The notes beneath the pieces were generated by a model. It was not told the origin of the DNA. It searched no databases and saw only the letters and a list, made by a program, of their open reading frames with translations. This document shows, piece after piece, positions 21,313 to 29,596 of a DNA stretch of 64,000 nucleotides. This DNA comes from Pseudomonadales bacterium (GTDB lineage: Bacteria > Pseudomonadota > Gammaproteobacteria > Pseudomonadales > JAHRWD01). Each line of letters begins with the position of its first letter. Position 1 is the stretch's first letter. The position numbers and the translations under genes were made by a program. The DNA is taken from contig JARGPR010000003.1 in NCBI GenBank assembly GCA_029210125.1, forward strand, positions 1 to 64,000, read 5' to 3'.

Positions 21313-21342
21313 AAAAAAGAGCCGGTAAACCGGCTCTTTTTT
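21313..21342. terminator. Bidirectional rho-independent terminator, radC / thiolase
   Basis: AGAGCCGG (21318-21325), loop TAAA, CCGGCTCT (21330-21337), flanked by an A-run on the left and a T-run on the right, so it can work in both directions. It lies between the ends of two convergent transcription units. Confidence 0.92.
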
Positions 21343-21377
21343 ATTCTCAGATTTGTATTCTGAGTTTTAGCAGTTTA

Positions 21378-22517
21378 TTAAGCTTCGTTGGTAAAGATAA
21401 CCGTACCACTAGCGCCGAACATTCCGCCAACACCGTGACTGACGGATATTTTTGCACCTTCAATCTGAGCAGCAGCAGTACCACGCATCTGCCGAATACT
21501 CTCTTGAAGCGCGTACATACCGTACATTCCTGAGTGCATATAGCTTAGGCCACCACCATTGGTATTTAGTGGTAGTTTGCCACCTGGAGCGGTATTGCGC
21601 TCACGAATAAATGCTGCTGCTTCACCAGGCTTACAGAAGCCAAGATCTTCTAGACCGTACAAAGGTAGATGAGCAAAGGCGTCGTAAATCATCAAATGAT
21701 CTACATCGTCATGGCTGATACCCGCTTCTTCAAAGGCTTTTGCACCGGAAACCCGGAATGCCTTAGAACTGCAGAAATCTTCCATCTGGCTGATCATCGG
21801 TGTTTCAACACTTTCGCCAGTACCCAGAATATAAACAGGCTTCTGAGGGAAATCTTTAGCCCGCTCAGCGGAGGTAAGAATGATCGCACCACCACCATCG
21901 GTAACCAGGCAGCACATCAACTTTGTGAAGGGCCACGCGATCATTGCTGAGCCAAGTACATCTTCAACGGTCAATGGATCTTTAAAGGAAGCCCGTGGAT
22001 TTTTCGCAGCCCATTCGCGCTGAATGACCGAAACTGTAGCTAAGTCTTCAACAGTCAGATCATACTCTTTCAAGTAACGAAGCACCGGAATGGTAAACAT
22101 GGAGGGAGGCCCCATCACGCCAAAGGGTATTTCAAACTGGCCAGCCAGGCTTGAGGTTTCCATTCCTCGTGGTGGTACACCCACACGACTTCGACCACTT
22201 TCCCCGTGGGTAATCAATACAGTTTCGCAAAGGCCTTCATTGATCGCAGCCGCCGCATGGCGTACGTGCATCATAAAGGAACAACCACCAACCAAAGTAC
22301 CATCCACCCATTTTGGGGTAATACCCAGATAGTGGGCAATTGCAGTGGGCCATTCACCCGCTGTGGCTACCCCATCAATATCGGATGGTTTAAGGCCTGC
22401 ATCCTCCATCGCATTTAACGCCGCATCTGCGTGCAACATAATTTGCGACATACCTGGAATTTTACCTAGATCGGTAGTTTCTGCAGCACCTACTACTGCT
22501 ACTGAATTCTGTTTCAT
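21378..22517 (-). CDS. SCP2-type thiolase (Ltp2-like), partner of the DUF35 protein
   Basis: 379 residues of the lipid-transfer-protein/SCP2 thiolase family: VVGAAETTDLGKIPG at the start, GGCSFMMHV with C79 in the nucleophile region, DAFAHLPLYGLEDLGFCKPGEAAAFI, LPLNTNGGGLSYMH and the SHGVGGMFGASGT end. Such proteins occur in pairs with a DUF35 OB-fold partner. One characterised pair, Ltp2-ChsH2, is an aldolase that cleaves a steroid side-chain CoA ester; others are thiolases. The pair here starts 3 bases after the DUF35 stop codon, so a complex is very likely. Whether the reaction is thiolytic or retro-aldol, and on what substrate, is not visible. Confidence 0.85.
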   Translation of the reverse strand: MKQNSVAVVGAAETTDLGKIPGMSQIMLHADAALNAMEDAGLKPSDIDGVATAGEWPTAIAHYLGITPKWVDGTLVGGCSFMMHVRHAAAAINEGLCETVLITHGESGRSRVGVPPRGMETSSLAGQFEIPFGVMGPPSMFTIPVLRYLKEYDLTVEDLATVSVIQREWAAKNPRASFKDPLTVEDVLGSAMIAWPFTKLMCCLVTDGGGAIILTSAERAKDFPQKPVYILGTGESVETPMISQMEDFCSSKAFRVSGAKAFEEAGISHDDVDHLMIYDAFAHLPLYGLEDLGFCKPGEAAAFIRERNTAPGGKLPLNTNGGGLSYMHSGMYGMYALQESIRQMRGTAAAQIEGAKISVSHGVGGMFGASGTVIFTNEA

Positions 22518-22519
22518 GT

Positions 22520-22942
22520 TTAAGCCCCCGCTGGTTTGAATAATGGCAGAGTAATATCGTCATTCTGCTGTTCGAAAGTAACTTCAAGTTTCATATCCAA
22601 AGGAAGCGCTTCCGGGGTTTGTTCACACTCCACGATATTGGTCATCATGCGCGGTCCTTCATCAAGCTCAACCACAGCAATGGCGTAGGGTGTTTCAGAA
22701 ATAGGCTGCGGACGTGCGTTGATTACGTAGCTGAGCAAAAAACCTTTCCCTGAAGCTTTGAATACCGATACTTTTCGGCTGCCGCATTTCGGGCAGAAAG
22801 GCCGCGGAGGGAAATACGCATCGCTGCAGTCATCACATCGCTGCAATAATAGCTCGCCGTTACGCGCACCATCCCAGAAATGCTGGGTTTCCGGAGTCGG
22901 AGTTGGCAACATCCGTTTCATCTTCGCCTGCGTCTTAGCCAT
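22520..22942 (-). CDS. DUF35 zinc-ribbon/OB-fold acyl-CoA-binding partner protein
   Basis: 140 residues from the ATG at 22942, chosen because AGGTGG lies 9 bases upstream; a GTG at 22954 is the alternative. HFWDGARNGELLLQRCDDC, followed by YFPPRPFCPKCGS, gives the N-terminal helix and the four-cysteine zinc ribbon (C-x2-C ... C-x2-C). The OB-fold part follows (GKGFLLSYVINARP, PYAIAVVELDEGPRM). DUF35 proteins form complexes with SCP2-type thiolases or hydratases and help bind CoA substrates. It is the first gene of the two-gene operon with the thiolase. Confidence 0.88.
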   Translation of the reverse strand: MAKTQAKMKRMLPTPTPETQHFWDGARNGELLLQRCDDCSDAYFPPRPFCPKCGSRKVSVFKASGKGFLLSYVINARPQPISETPYAIAVVELDEGPRMMTNIVECEQTPEALPLDMKLEVTFEQQNDDITLPLFKPAGA

Positions 22943-23271
22943 AATTAAAGCCACCTGTTATTTTAGTTGGGTGTGGAAATGTAGCCAGCGATTATCACAC
23001 TTACGAACCTAACAACGCAATTCGATAGTTTACCGATAACAAACCTGCACCAATATTTGCTCATTTTCGTTTGCCGCATAATCGGTTAGAATACCTCGCC
23101 CTGAATAGCTCAACTTGCTTTCCAGACGATATCCAGCCACTCGATGAACCCAAACAATAGAGCTCGTTGCCTGCATTTTTGGCAATAGTTTCTATACTCG
23201 ATTCAATCCAAAAAATTCATCCGGCTATTGACCCATAGACTCGCCCTAGATTGACGAAAGAGGACTTCACC
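22943..23271. promoter_or_regulatory. Divergent intergenic region, DUF35 / nhaD
   Basis: 329 bases between two divergent genes; both promoters must lie here. No operator that I can name. No RNA gene or reading frame supported. Confidence 0.4.
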
Positions 23272-24681
23272 TTGAACCTGCTTAGAAATACTTCTGTTCT
23301 GCTGGTTGCTCTGCTATCCGCAATGCTTCCTGTAAACGCTATTGCATCCTCCGGTGGCACCACCGACCTACTAGACCTTACCAATCACTGGGTTGGATTC
23401 GCTGCGCTGACGGTATTTGTCATTGCCTATGCGTTGGTAATGGCGGAGGAATATATCCACCTGAGAAAATCCAAACCGGTCATCATTGCAGCTGGTATTA
23501 TCTGGTCCATTATTGCTTATGTATACGCTGCAAACGGCTTCACCCATGAGGCTGAAACCGCTGTACGCCATAACCTGCTTGAATATGCAGAGTTAATGCT
23601 GTTCCTGTTGGTGGCGATGACGTACATCAACGCCATGCAGGAGCGTCGGGTGTTTGATGCATTACGTTCCTGGTTGATCAAAAAAGGTTTCAGCTTTCGT
23701 CAACTTTTCTGGATCACTGGCATACTGGCATTCTTTATCTCGCCCATTGCAGACAACCTGACCACTGCGCTTTTAATGTGCGCTGTCGTGCTTGCGGTTG
23801 GTGGCGACAATATGAAATTTGTCAGTGTCGCCTGTATCAATATCGTTGTCGCCGCTAATGCGGGTGGCGCATTCAGCCCCTTCGGCGATATCACCACCTT
23901 GATGGTGTGGCAGAAAGGCATGGTTCAATTCACAACTTTCTTTGCACTGTTTATCCCTGCTGCAGTGAATTTCCTGGTACCCGCTGCCATCATGCATTTT
24001 GCGATTCCTCAGGAAAACCCGGTCGGAGATAACCAGGACATTCCGATGAAAAGAGGTGCAAAGCGAATTATCGGGCTATTCTTGCTCACTATTGTAACTG
24101 CAGTCTCATTCCATAACTTCCTGCACCTGCCTCCGGTGATTGGCATGTTAACCGGCCTGGGTTATCTGCAGTTCTTTGGATTTTTCCTTAAAACGACTGA
24201 GAAGATAGCCGCACTAAAAGAAGAGGACGACAAAATTGCCCTGTTTGATGTGTTCGATAAAGTTGCGCAGGCGGAGTGGGACACCCTGCTATTTTTCTAC
24301 GGTGTTGTACTTTGTGTCGGTGGCCTCGGTTTTATCGGCTACCTGTCGGTCGCCTCGGATATCATGTATAACCAATGGGGTGCCACCTATGCCAATGTCG
24401 CGGTCGGGGTGCTTTCGGCGATTGTTGATAATATTCCCGTGATGTTTGCGGTGTTATCAATGAGCCCCGATATGTCGGTCGGTCAATGGTTGCTCGTTAC
24501 GCTAACCGCAGGCGTGGGCGGCAGCCTACTCTCAATCGGCTCCGCTGCGGGTGTTGCGCTGATGGGCCAGGCCCGAGGCAAATATACATTTGTCAGCCAT
24601 TTGAAATGGTCTCCGGTGATCGCCCTGGGTTATATCGCCAGCATCTACTGTCACATGTGGATCAACAGCTCCTATTTCTAG
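23272..24681 (+). CDS. nhaD: NhaD-type Na+/H+ antiporter
   Basis: About 469 residues from the TTG at 23272, chosen because AAAGAGGA lies about 7 bases before it and the product then begins with a signal-like hydrophobic stretch (MNLLRNTSVLLVALL). A TTG at 23251 would add 7 residues. Around a dozen membrane segments follow. SPIADNLTTALLMCAVV, VVAANAGGAFSPFGDITTLMVWQKG and SAIVDNIPVMFAVL are NhaD family signatures. NhaD exports sodium or lithium in exchange for protons and is common in marine and halophilic bacteria. It is a single-gene unit ended by a strong terminator. Confidence 0.93.
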   Translation: MNLLRNTSVLLVALLSAMLPVNAIASSGGTTDLLDLTNHWVGFAALTVFVIAYALVMAEEYIHLRKSKPVIIAAGIIWSIIAYVYAANGFTHEAETAVRHNLLEYAELMLFLLVAMTYINAMQERRVFDALRSWLIKKGFSFRQLFWITGILAFFISPIADNLTTALLMCAVVLAVGGDNMKFVSVACINIVVAANAGGAFSPFGDITTLMVWQKGMVQFTTFFALFIPAAVNFLVPAAIMHFAIPQENPVGDNQDIPMKRGAKRIIGLFLLTIVTAVSFHNFLHLPPVIGMLTGLGYLQFFGFFLKTTEKIAALKEEDDKIALFDVFDKVAQAEWDTLLFFYGVVLCVGGLGFIGYLSVASDIMYNQWGATYANVAVGVLSAIVDNIPVMFAVLSMSPDMSVGQWLLVTLTAGVGGSLLSIGSAAGVALMGQARGKYTFVSHLKWSPVIALGYIASIYCHMWINSSYF

Positions 24682-24700
24682 CTTATGAGCTAGTTTAGCG

Positions 24701-24737
24701 AACACAAAAAAGGAGGCTTAGCCTCCTTTTTTGTGTT
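24701..24737. terminator. Strong bidirectional terminator, nhaD / HD-GYP gene
   Basis: AACACAAAAAAGGAGGC, a TTA loop and the perfect inverted copy GCCTCCTTTTTTGTGTT form a 17-bp stem with A and T runs on its two sides. It separates two convergent genes. Confidence 0.95.
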
Positions 24738-24759
24738 TTATTTTGGCGAATCTGATTAA

Positions 24760-26016
24760 TTACGAGTCAAAGTAGTATCCCGCACTGCCCATACTCAAAT
24801 ATTCCTTAACCGCCCGCGTAATATCAGCCGGCTTAACGGTATTTTTGATACTCAACTCTTCCTCTTTAAGGTCCAGTATTAAGGCCTGATCACTGGGTAC
24901 GTCTGCATCGTAGATCATCACATCGGGGAAGAGCAGTTGATCACTCTTTACCGAGCTAACAATACCGATCCGATTGTCGCTCAAAGTCACAAAGGTGCCG
25001 GGTGGATAAACACCCAAAATGCTCACGAAAACATTCATGATGTCTGGGTCGTAGCGATTTTTATCCTTTGCAAAAAGCGTGGACATTGCTTCGTGAGGTG
25101 TTAATTCCCGGCCGCCATTAAGATGATTGGTCAGGTTGTCATATGCATTCACAAGACTCACTATCTTGGAATAACGACTCATTTGATCGCCGGTTAGGCC
25201 TCTGGGATAGCCGCTACCATCAATGTTTTCATGATGTTCTGCAATCACGCGCAATGCTTCCCGTGGAAGGCGCCCCTGTTTCTGTGCCATTGAGACACCC
25301 AATAGCGTGTGCCTTTTATATATAGCAAATTCTGGTTCCGTCAACCGAGTATTTTTTTTAGCAACCTGACCCGGCAATTCCGTCACACCGACATCGTGAT
25401 AAAGAGCGCCCAATCCCAGTATGTGCATCTCATCTTCAGAAAAATCCATACGCTGAGCCACCATCATAGACAGCACCACTACATTCATAATGTGCGTGTA
25501 ACGACTATCCGACTGACCTTTAATGTTGATCAACTGTACTGCAAGGTCATCAGCCTGCACCATCGAACCACAAACATTGTCAATCAATGCCTTCGCGTCA
25601 GCGGATGCTTCTTCAATCGAAGCCTGAGAATTCATCAGATTAGCCAGGCACTTAACTGCCTCAGTAAAGGCCTGTTCGCACGCCTTTGATTTTTTGCGGC
25701 GTTTTTTTTGCTGCTCAATTTTCGCAGCCTTTTCCTCCCAAAGAGGATCCATTGTCACATCACCTTGCTCTGGCACTTCATCAGTGCTTTCAAGTGGTTC
25801 TGGAACCGGCTCATCCGACTGGAGCTCTAGCGGTTTAACATCACTTTTCTTTAGGTTTATGCGAAAGGAGTCAATGCCCAGACCGCGAATCGTTCTGAGT
25901 TCATCGGCGTCCTTTATCTTGAACGCCTGCCGTAAAAATGGGTGTTTAGTCCAATGCAAATCGATATAAATATAAATACCGATACACAACTGATCTGTGG
26001 AAACGTGCTGATCCAT
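24760..26016 (-). CDS. HD-GYP domain cyclic-di-GMP phosphodiesterase with DUF3391
   Basis: 418 residues. The N-terminal DUF3391 domain (about 1-60; LCIGIYIYIDLHWTKHPFLR, FKIKDADELRTIRGLG) precedes a charged linker rich in glutamate and lysine, and the HD-GYP domain (about 170-380) with ALYHDVGVTELP, KRHTLLG and HHENIDGSGYPRGL. HD-GYP enzymes hydrolyse cyclic di-GMP using two or three metals. The usual HD-x-GK lysine is a valine here (HDVGV), so activity may be altered, though the HD pair, the downstream histidines and the GYP residues are kept. A role in motility or biofilm control is likely from the family. Confidence 0.9.
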   Translation of the reverse strand: MDQHVSTDQLCIGIYIYIDLHWTKHPFLRQAFKIKDADELRTIRGLGIDSFRINLKKSDVKPLELQSDEPVPEPLESTDEVPEQGDVTMDPLWEEKAAKIEQQKKRRKKSKACEQAFTEAVKCLANLMNSQASIEEASADAKALIDNVCGSMVQADDLAVQLINIKGQSDSRYTHIMNVVVLSMMVAQRMDFSEDEMHILGLGALYHDVGVTELPGQVAKKNTRLTEPEFAIYKRHTLLGVSMAQKQGRLPREALRVIAEHHENIDGSGYPRGLTGDQMSRYSKIVSLVNAYDNLTNHLNGGRELTPHEAMSTLFAKDKNRYDPDIMNVFVSILGVYPPGTFVTLSDNRIGIVSSVKSDQLLFPDVMIYDADVPSDQALILDLKEEELSIKNTVKPADITRAVKEYLSMGSAGYYFDS

Positions 26017-26265
26017 CTAAATACTTTTAATTGCTAAATAAACAAACAATGAATATGAACTGGCTCACGAAATTTCAGTATGAGCCGCTCAGGAAATTTT
26101 CTGTAAGTATAGGAGCCGTTTCTGGTTTTTTCATGGCCTATAGCCACAGTTTGCCTTGGTACACCGCCAAAAACCTGCGGTGCACTTGGAAAAAGCAGGT
26201 CTGGACGCCATAATCGCTCCTCTTCGAAGGGACAAACCACAAAAGCACCACGTTAAAACGAGACT

Positions 26266-26568
26266 ATGCAGAAAACTATTTTGGGCTGGATCCTATGGAT
26301 CATCGGGGTCGGCATGATCCTCGGTTATGACTATGTATCACGAACCCAGGACGGTTATATTCATACCGGTGCGGTTGCCGATGAAACAATGACAATGTTG
26401 CTGATGGGGCTGGCGTCAGCTCTCGCACTAGTGTTATATCAAGGGACCACCAAGTATCCGCTTTATATCCGTATTAGCCTGGTTTTGGTGCAACTAGCAG
26501 CGGGATACATAGTGCTTGCAGGTATTTCTGTAGGTTATATGTGTGGCTCGGGCATCGGCTGTATCTAG
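26266..26568 (+). CDS. Small membrane protein, unrecognised
   Basis: 100 residues with three probable membrane segments: about 5-22 (ILGWILWIIGVGMILGYDY), 45-63 (LLMGLASALALVLYQ) and 71-93 (YIRISLVLVQLAAGYIVLAG). The protein ends in GYMCGSGIGCI with two cysteines. The frame is distinctly membrane-protein-like and not a shadow of another gene, so I think it is real. No family or function recognised. It stands alone between two leftward genes, convergent with the metallo-hydrolase gene downstream. Confidence 0.6.
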   Translation: MQKTILGWILWIIGVGMILGYDYVSRTQDGYIHTGAVADETMTMLLMGLASALALVLYQGTTKYPLYIRISLVLVQLAAGYIVLAGISVGYMCGSGIGCI

Positions 26569-26642
26569 GCAAAAAAAGTGCGGTATCACTTCAACACATC
26601 GGCTGAGTCCCAGAAGCACTCGAATAAACACATAGTTGGCCT

Positions 26643-27524
26643 TTATTCGACAAGCGACCATACCGACATCTCTTTACCTCGCACACCAGCCACCGCAACC
26701 GTCGTAAATCCATCCTCGACCAACTTATCAAGATGCGCCTTTAACGAAAAGGCTGCTACAGGATGTAAACGCGGATCCACGTCGTCATATGCCAGAGGTA
26801 CCAGCTGATCCAAGCTTCCAGCCTTTAGTTGAATCAGTGCATTCTTAGCCTTTTCTTCTCGTTTGAGGCGATGCTCGATAATGCCATCCGCCACCTGGTG
26901 AGGGTGTTTAAGCAGCTCCCCATGAGCCGGCGCTATCGTGTCTAACTCATAGTTGTGTAACAACTTAAGAGAATTCAGATATGCGTTCATATTGCCGTCA
27001 GGTGGACCGATAACGACCGTTGATCCCTCCATAATGTGGTCACCAGTGAATAACAACTGCTCCTCTCTCAGCAGAAAGCAAAGGTGATTTGAGGCATGAC
27101 CCGGGGTGTGAATCGCCTCCAGCGTAAAATCATCACCCTTGATTAGATCTCCATGCTGTAGCGTTATATCCGGTATAAAGGTCTGATCCTGAGTTGCAAT
27201 GTTCGGTGCTCGCATACCGGCCAATTCACCGCCTACCTTTTCTTGCAAGAGCACCGCCATCGGTGAATGATCCATGTGTGTATGGGTAGGTACAATCCAG
27301 CCAACGGTAAGATTATTCTCTTCCAGCATTTTCAGCAGGTTATCCAGATGTTCCGCATGCTCGGGACCTGGGTCAATAATCGCAACTTTTTGATTACCCA
27401 CAATGTACGTGTTAGTACCCGGACCTGTCATCACGCCCGCATTGGGTGCTGTCAAACGCCAAACTAATGGCGATATCCGCGCTAACTGCCCGGTCAAGGA
27501 TTGTTTCTTTTCTGAGTCCGCCAT
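26643..27524 (-). CDS. Metallo-beta-lactamase-fold hydrolase (LACTB2-like)
   Basis: About 293 residues from the ATG at 27524, preceded by GCAGGTGATGCCG; earlier ATGs at 27530 and 27632 add atypical residues. TGPGTNTYIVG, the metal motif THTHMDHSP, HTPGHASNHLCFLL, FTGDHIMEGSTVVIGPPDGNM and APAHGE give the five MBL metal-site regions. The C-terminal REEKAKNALIQLK region and a winged-helix-like end (AAFSLKAHLDKLVEDG) resemble the human LACTB2/LACTB-like group. Members act on RNA or on small substrates; the reaction is not known here. It is divergent from the tetR-RND operon. Confidence 0.85.
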   Translation of the reverse strand: MADSEKKQSLTGQLARISPLVWRLTAPNAGVMTGPGTNTYIVGNQKVAIIDPGPEHAEHLDNLLKMLEENNLTVGWIVPTHTHMDHSPMAVLLQEKVGGELAGMRAPNIATQDQTFIPDITLQHGDLIKGDDFTLEAIHTPGHASNHLCFLLREEQLLFTGDHIMEGSTVVIGPPDGNMNAYLNSLKLLHNYELDTIAPAHGELLKHPHQVADGIIEHRLKREEKAKNALIQLKAGSLDQLVPLAYDDVDPRLHPVAAFSLKAHLDKLVEDGFTTVAVAGVRGKEMSVWSLVE

Positions 27525-27696
27525 CGGCATCACCTGCTTGAATAAGCCTATTTGTTTAAGAGTCGAATATTGGTACAAATACCCCCAGAGTTCAAGCGAG
27601 CTTACCAGAACGATAGTTAGCCTAGGTACCACCCCTTTTTTATCTACACAACGTGACTTTTGTTGCTAATCTATAATGCCCTCCCTATAATTAAAA

Positions 27697-27710
27697 CCGA
27701 ACGGTCGGTC
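27697..27710. promoter_or_regulatory. Putative TetR-family operator
   Basis: ACCGA and TCGGT form an inverted repeat around a 4-base centre (ACCGAACGGTCGGT). It lies about 130 bases before the tetR start, within about 20 bases of the promoter-like TATAAT at 27672-27677. Similar palindromes are common operators for TetR regulators upstream of RND efflux operons. I infer autoregulation. A further possible target is the divergent metallo-hydrolase gene. Confidence 0.55.
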
Positions 27711-27839
27711 AGTTATTGGTTTATCAAATCAACGTTGAACCCCTTCGTCCCTTTAAGGCATTTGCCCGCACATCATTTAATTCTTTTTTGGAGCCATGGC
27801 TAGCAAATTTGGCGTGGATTTTATGTTGAAACTGAAAGC

Positions 27840-28481
27840 ATGAACTCTCCCGAAATAAGCAGCGGTGCTCAGAAAGTTCTGAGTGCGGCCCAAGAGCTAT
27901 TTGCTAACGAAGGGTATGCAAGTGTATCGATAGCGGCAATCGCGGATAGGGCTCAGGTCTCTAAGGCTAATATTTATCATCATTTTGAATCCAAAGATGA
28001 ACTTTACTGTGCGGTATTAAAAGCAGCATGCCTTGCATCGGCGGAGATGATTACTCACGATGCAGGTCAGGATAACAATTACGCAAAACAGCTCACTAAT
28101 TTTGCAAGAAGCCATGTACTGCACCTAACCAACAATCCATCGGTATCCACCCTTGTGATAAGGGGCCTGCTGGAAGAATCGAGCAATATCGATGCTACAA
28201 CTAATGATTTAACAGCCCATGATTTCGACTGCAATTTCAATCGCCTTGTCACGCTTATTAAAGCAGGACAGGTAGCCAAACAGATTAAACCAGAGATCAA
28301 CCCATCGACCCTCGCCACCTTGATGATCGGCGCGAATATTCTTTTTATGAAAGCCAGAAATGTATTAGATGAAGTACCCGATACTGACTACCCGCTAGAC
28401 CCAGAAAACTTTGCAAACACCATGATTGATATCCTTTTACACGGCGTATTAACTGAACAACAGGAAGATAAGCTCCTATGA
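27840..28481 (+). CDS. TetR family transcriptional regulator of the RND operon
   Basis: 213 residues. The N-terminal helix-turn-helix (about 10-58) reads AAQELFANEGYASVSIAAIADRA, then VSKANIYHHFESKDEL, typical of TetR/AcrR. The C-terminal ligand-binding part is helical and not recognisable as a specific type. Its stop overlaps the start of the membrane fusion protein gene by 4 bases (ATGA), so regulator and pump are translated as one operon. It probably represses the operon and responds to a pump substrate. The likely operator is at 27697-27710. Confidence 0.93.
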   Translation: MNSPEISSGAQKVLSAAQELFANEGYASVSIAAIADRAQVSKANIYHHFESKDELYCAVLKAACLASAEMITHDAGQDNNYAKQLTNFARSHVLHLTNNPSVSTLVIRGLLEESSNIDATTNDLTAHDFDCNFNRLVTLIKAGQVAKQIKPEINPSTLATLMIGANILFMKARNVLDEVPDTDYPLDPENFANTMIDILLHGVLTEQQEDKLL

Positions 28482-29596
28482 ACAGCAGTAAAACCCATAT
28501 CTCAACACGCTCTTTCCGCACTTTTCCAGCAGCTATTATCGGTTCGATATTAGCCGTTTCAATGTTGGCAGGCTGCAGCGAAGAGGAAGAAAAGGCAAAA
28601 TCCAGTGAAAAGCCAGCTATCTTGGTTAACGTGCAAAAAGTCAGCCCTGAACTCATAAAAATTCAGGAAAGCTCCATTGGCAGAATCGAATCTTTAGCTA
28701 CTCCAAAAATTTCTGCTGAGGTGTCTGGGCGTGTAGTTTCAATTGAAATCGAGGTTGGGCAAAGCTTTCAAAAGGGGCAACGGCTGGCCACGTTGGATGA
28801 CACCGACTACCAGAACCGCCTGCGTGCTGCGACTGCTGACGTAAACCGTATTGTTGCCATGTTAAAAAACCAGGATGTGCAGCTGCAACGATACAAAAAC
28901 CTGCAACAAAATGATTTTGTATCCAAAACCAAACTGGATTCGCTCACTTCGCAAAAAGAGGTACTAAATCAACAACTTGATGGGGCTCGTGCACAAGAAG
29001 AGATTATTCGGCACAACCTCAGGAAAACTAAAATCTATGCGCCACTTACAGGTGAGCTGCAAAAACGACTTGTATCCGTAGGTGATTTCGTCAAACCGGG
29101 TAACCCCATGTTCCAGGCCAGCGCCCATGATCGTCTTCAGGTAGTGCTGCCGTTCCCCGAGGTAATTTCTAATCAATTACGCCCCGGACTCGCAGTAACA
29201 CTCTCGCTGAATACAGGAGACAGTGTCGTTGCATCGGGTACAGTCACGGAGATCCGACCCGATATTGGATCCCACAACCTCTCCTCCGATGTGATGGTTG
29301 AAGTAGACAACCCAGGCGGCTGGAAACCCGGCGCCAGCGTTGATGGTGTACTCACCCTTGATGAACATAAGGCTATTATGGTTTCAGACCTCTCGGTAGT
29401 TCAACGGCCGGGTAGAACCGTTGCCTATATCGTGCAACAGGATGGCACTGTAAAAGAGACAAAAGTTGAGACCGGCTATTGGGAAAAAGGCCGCATTGAA
29501 GTAACCAGTGGAGTCAATGATGGCGATATCGTAGTCACCGACGGTGCCTACTTCCTAAGCGATGGTGCAAAAGTCCGATATGAGGAGAACCTCTAA
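28478..29596 (+). CDS. RND efflux periplasmic adaptor (membrane fusion lipoprotein)
   Basis: 372 residues. It has a lipoprotein signal with the lipobox LAGC (C33), so it is anchored to the inner membrane. Then a barrel-sandwich/lipoyl region (SGRVVSIEIEVGQSFQKGQRLATLDD), a coiled-coil hairpin (about 105-170) and the second half lipoyl segment (IYAPLTGELQKRLVSVGDFVKPG), a beta-barrel and a membrane-proximal domain. It links the RND pump to an outer-membrane channel. The gene overlaps tetR upstream and the pump gene downstream by a base (TAATG). No TolC-like gene is present, so the channel must come from elsewhere. Confidence 0.94.
   Translation: MNSSKTHISTRSFRTFPAAIIGSILAVSMLAGCSEEEEKAKSSEKPAILVNVQKVSPELIKIQESSIGRIESLATPKISAEVSGRVVSIEIEVGQSFQKGQRLATLDDTDYQNRLRAATADVNRIVAMLKNQDVQLQRYKNLQQNDFVSKTKLDSLTSQKEVLNQQLDGARAQEEIIRHNLRKTKIYAPLTGELQKRLVSVGDFVKPGNPMFQASAHDRLQVVLPFPEVISNQLRPGLAVTLSLNTGDSVVASGTVTEIRPDIGSHNLSSDVMVEVDNPGGWKPGASVDGVLTLDEHKAIMVSDLSVVQRPGRTVAYIVQQDGTVKETKVETGYWEKGRIEVTSGVNDGDIVVTDGAYFLSDGAKVRYEENL

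Noticed and set aside
26031-26213. 60-codon plus-strand frame before the small membrane protein
   Set aside because: No family signal and no convincing start; probably non-coding leader.
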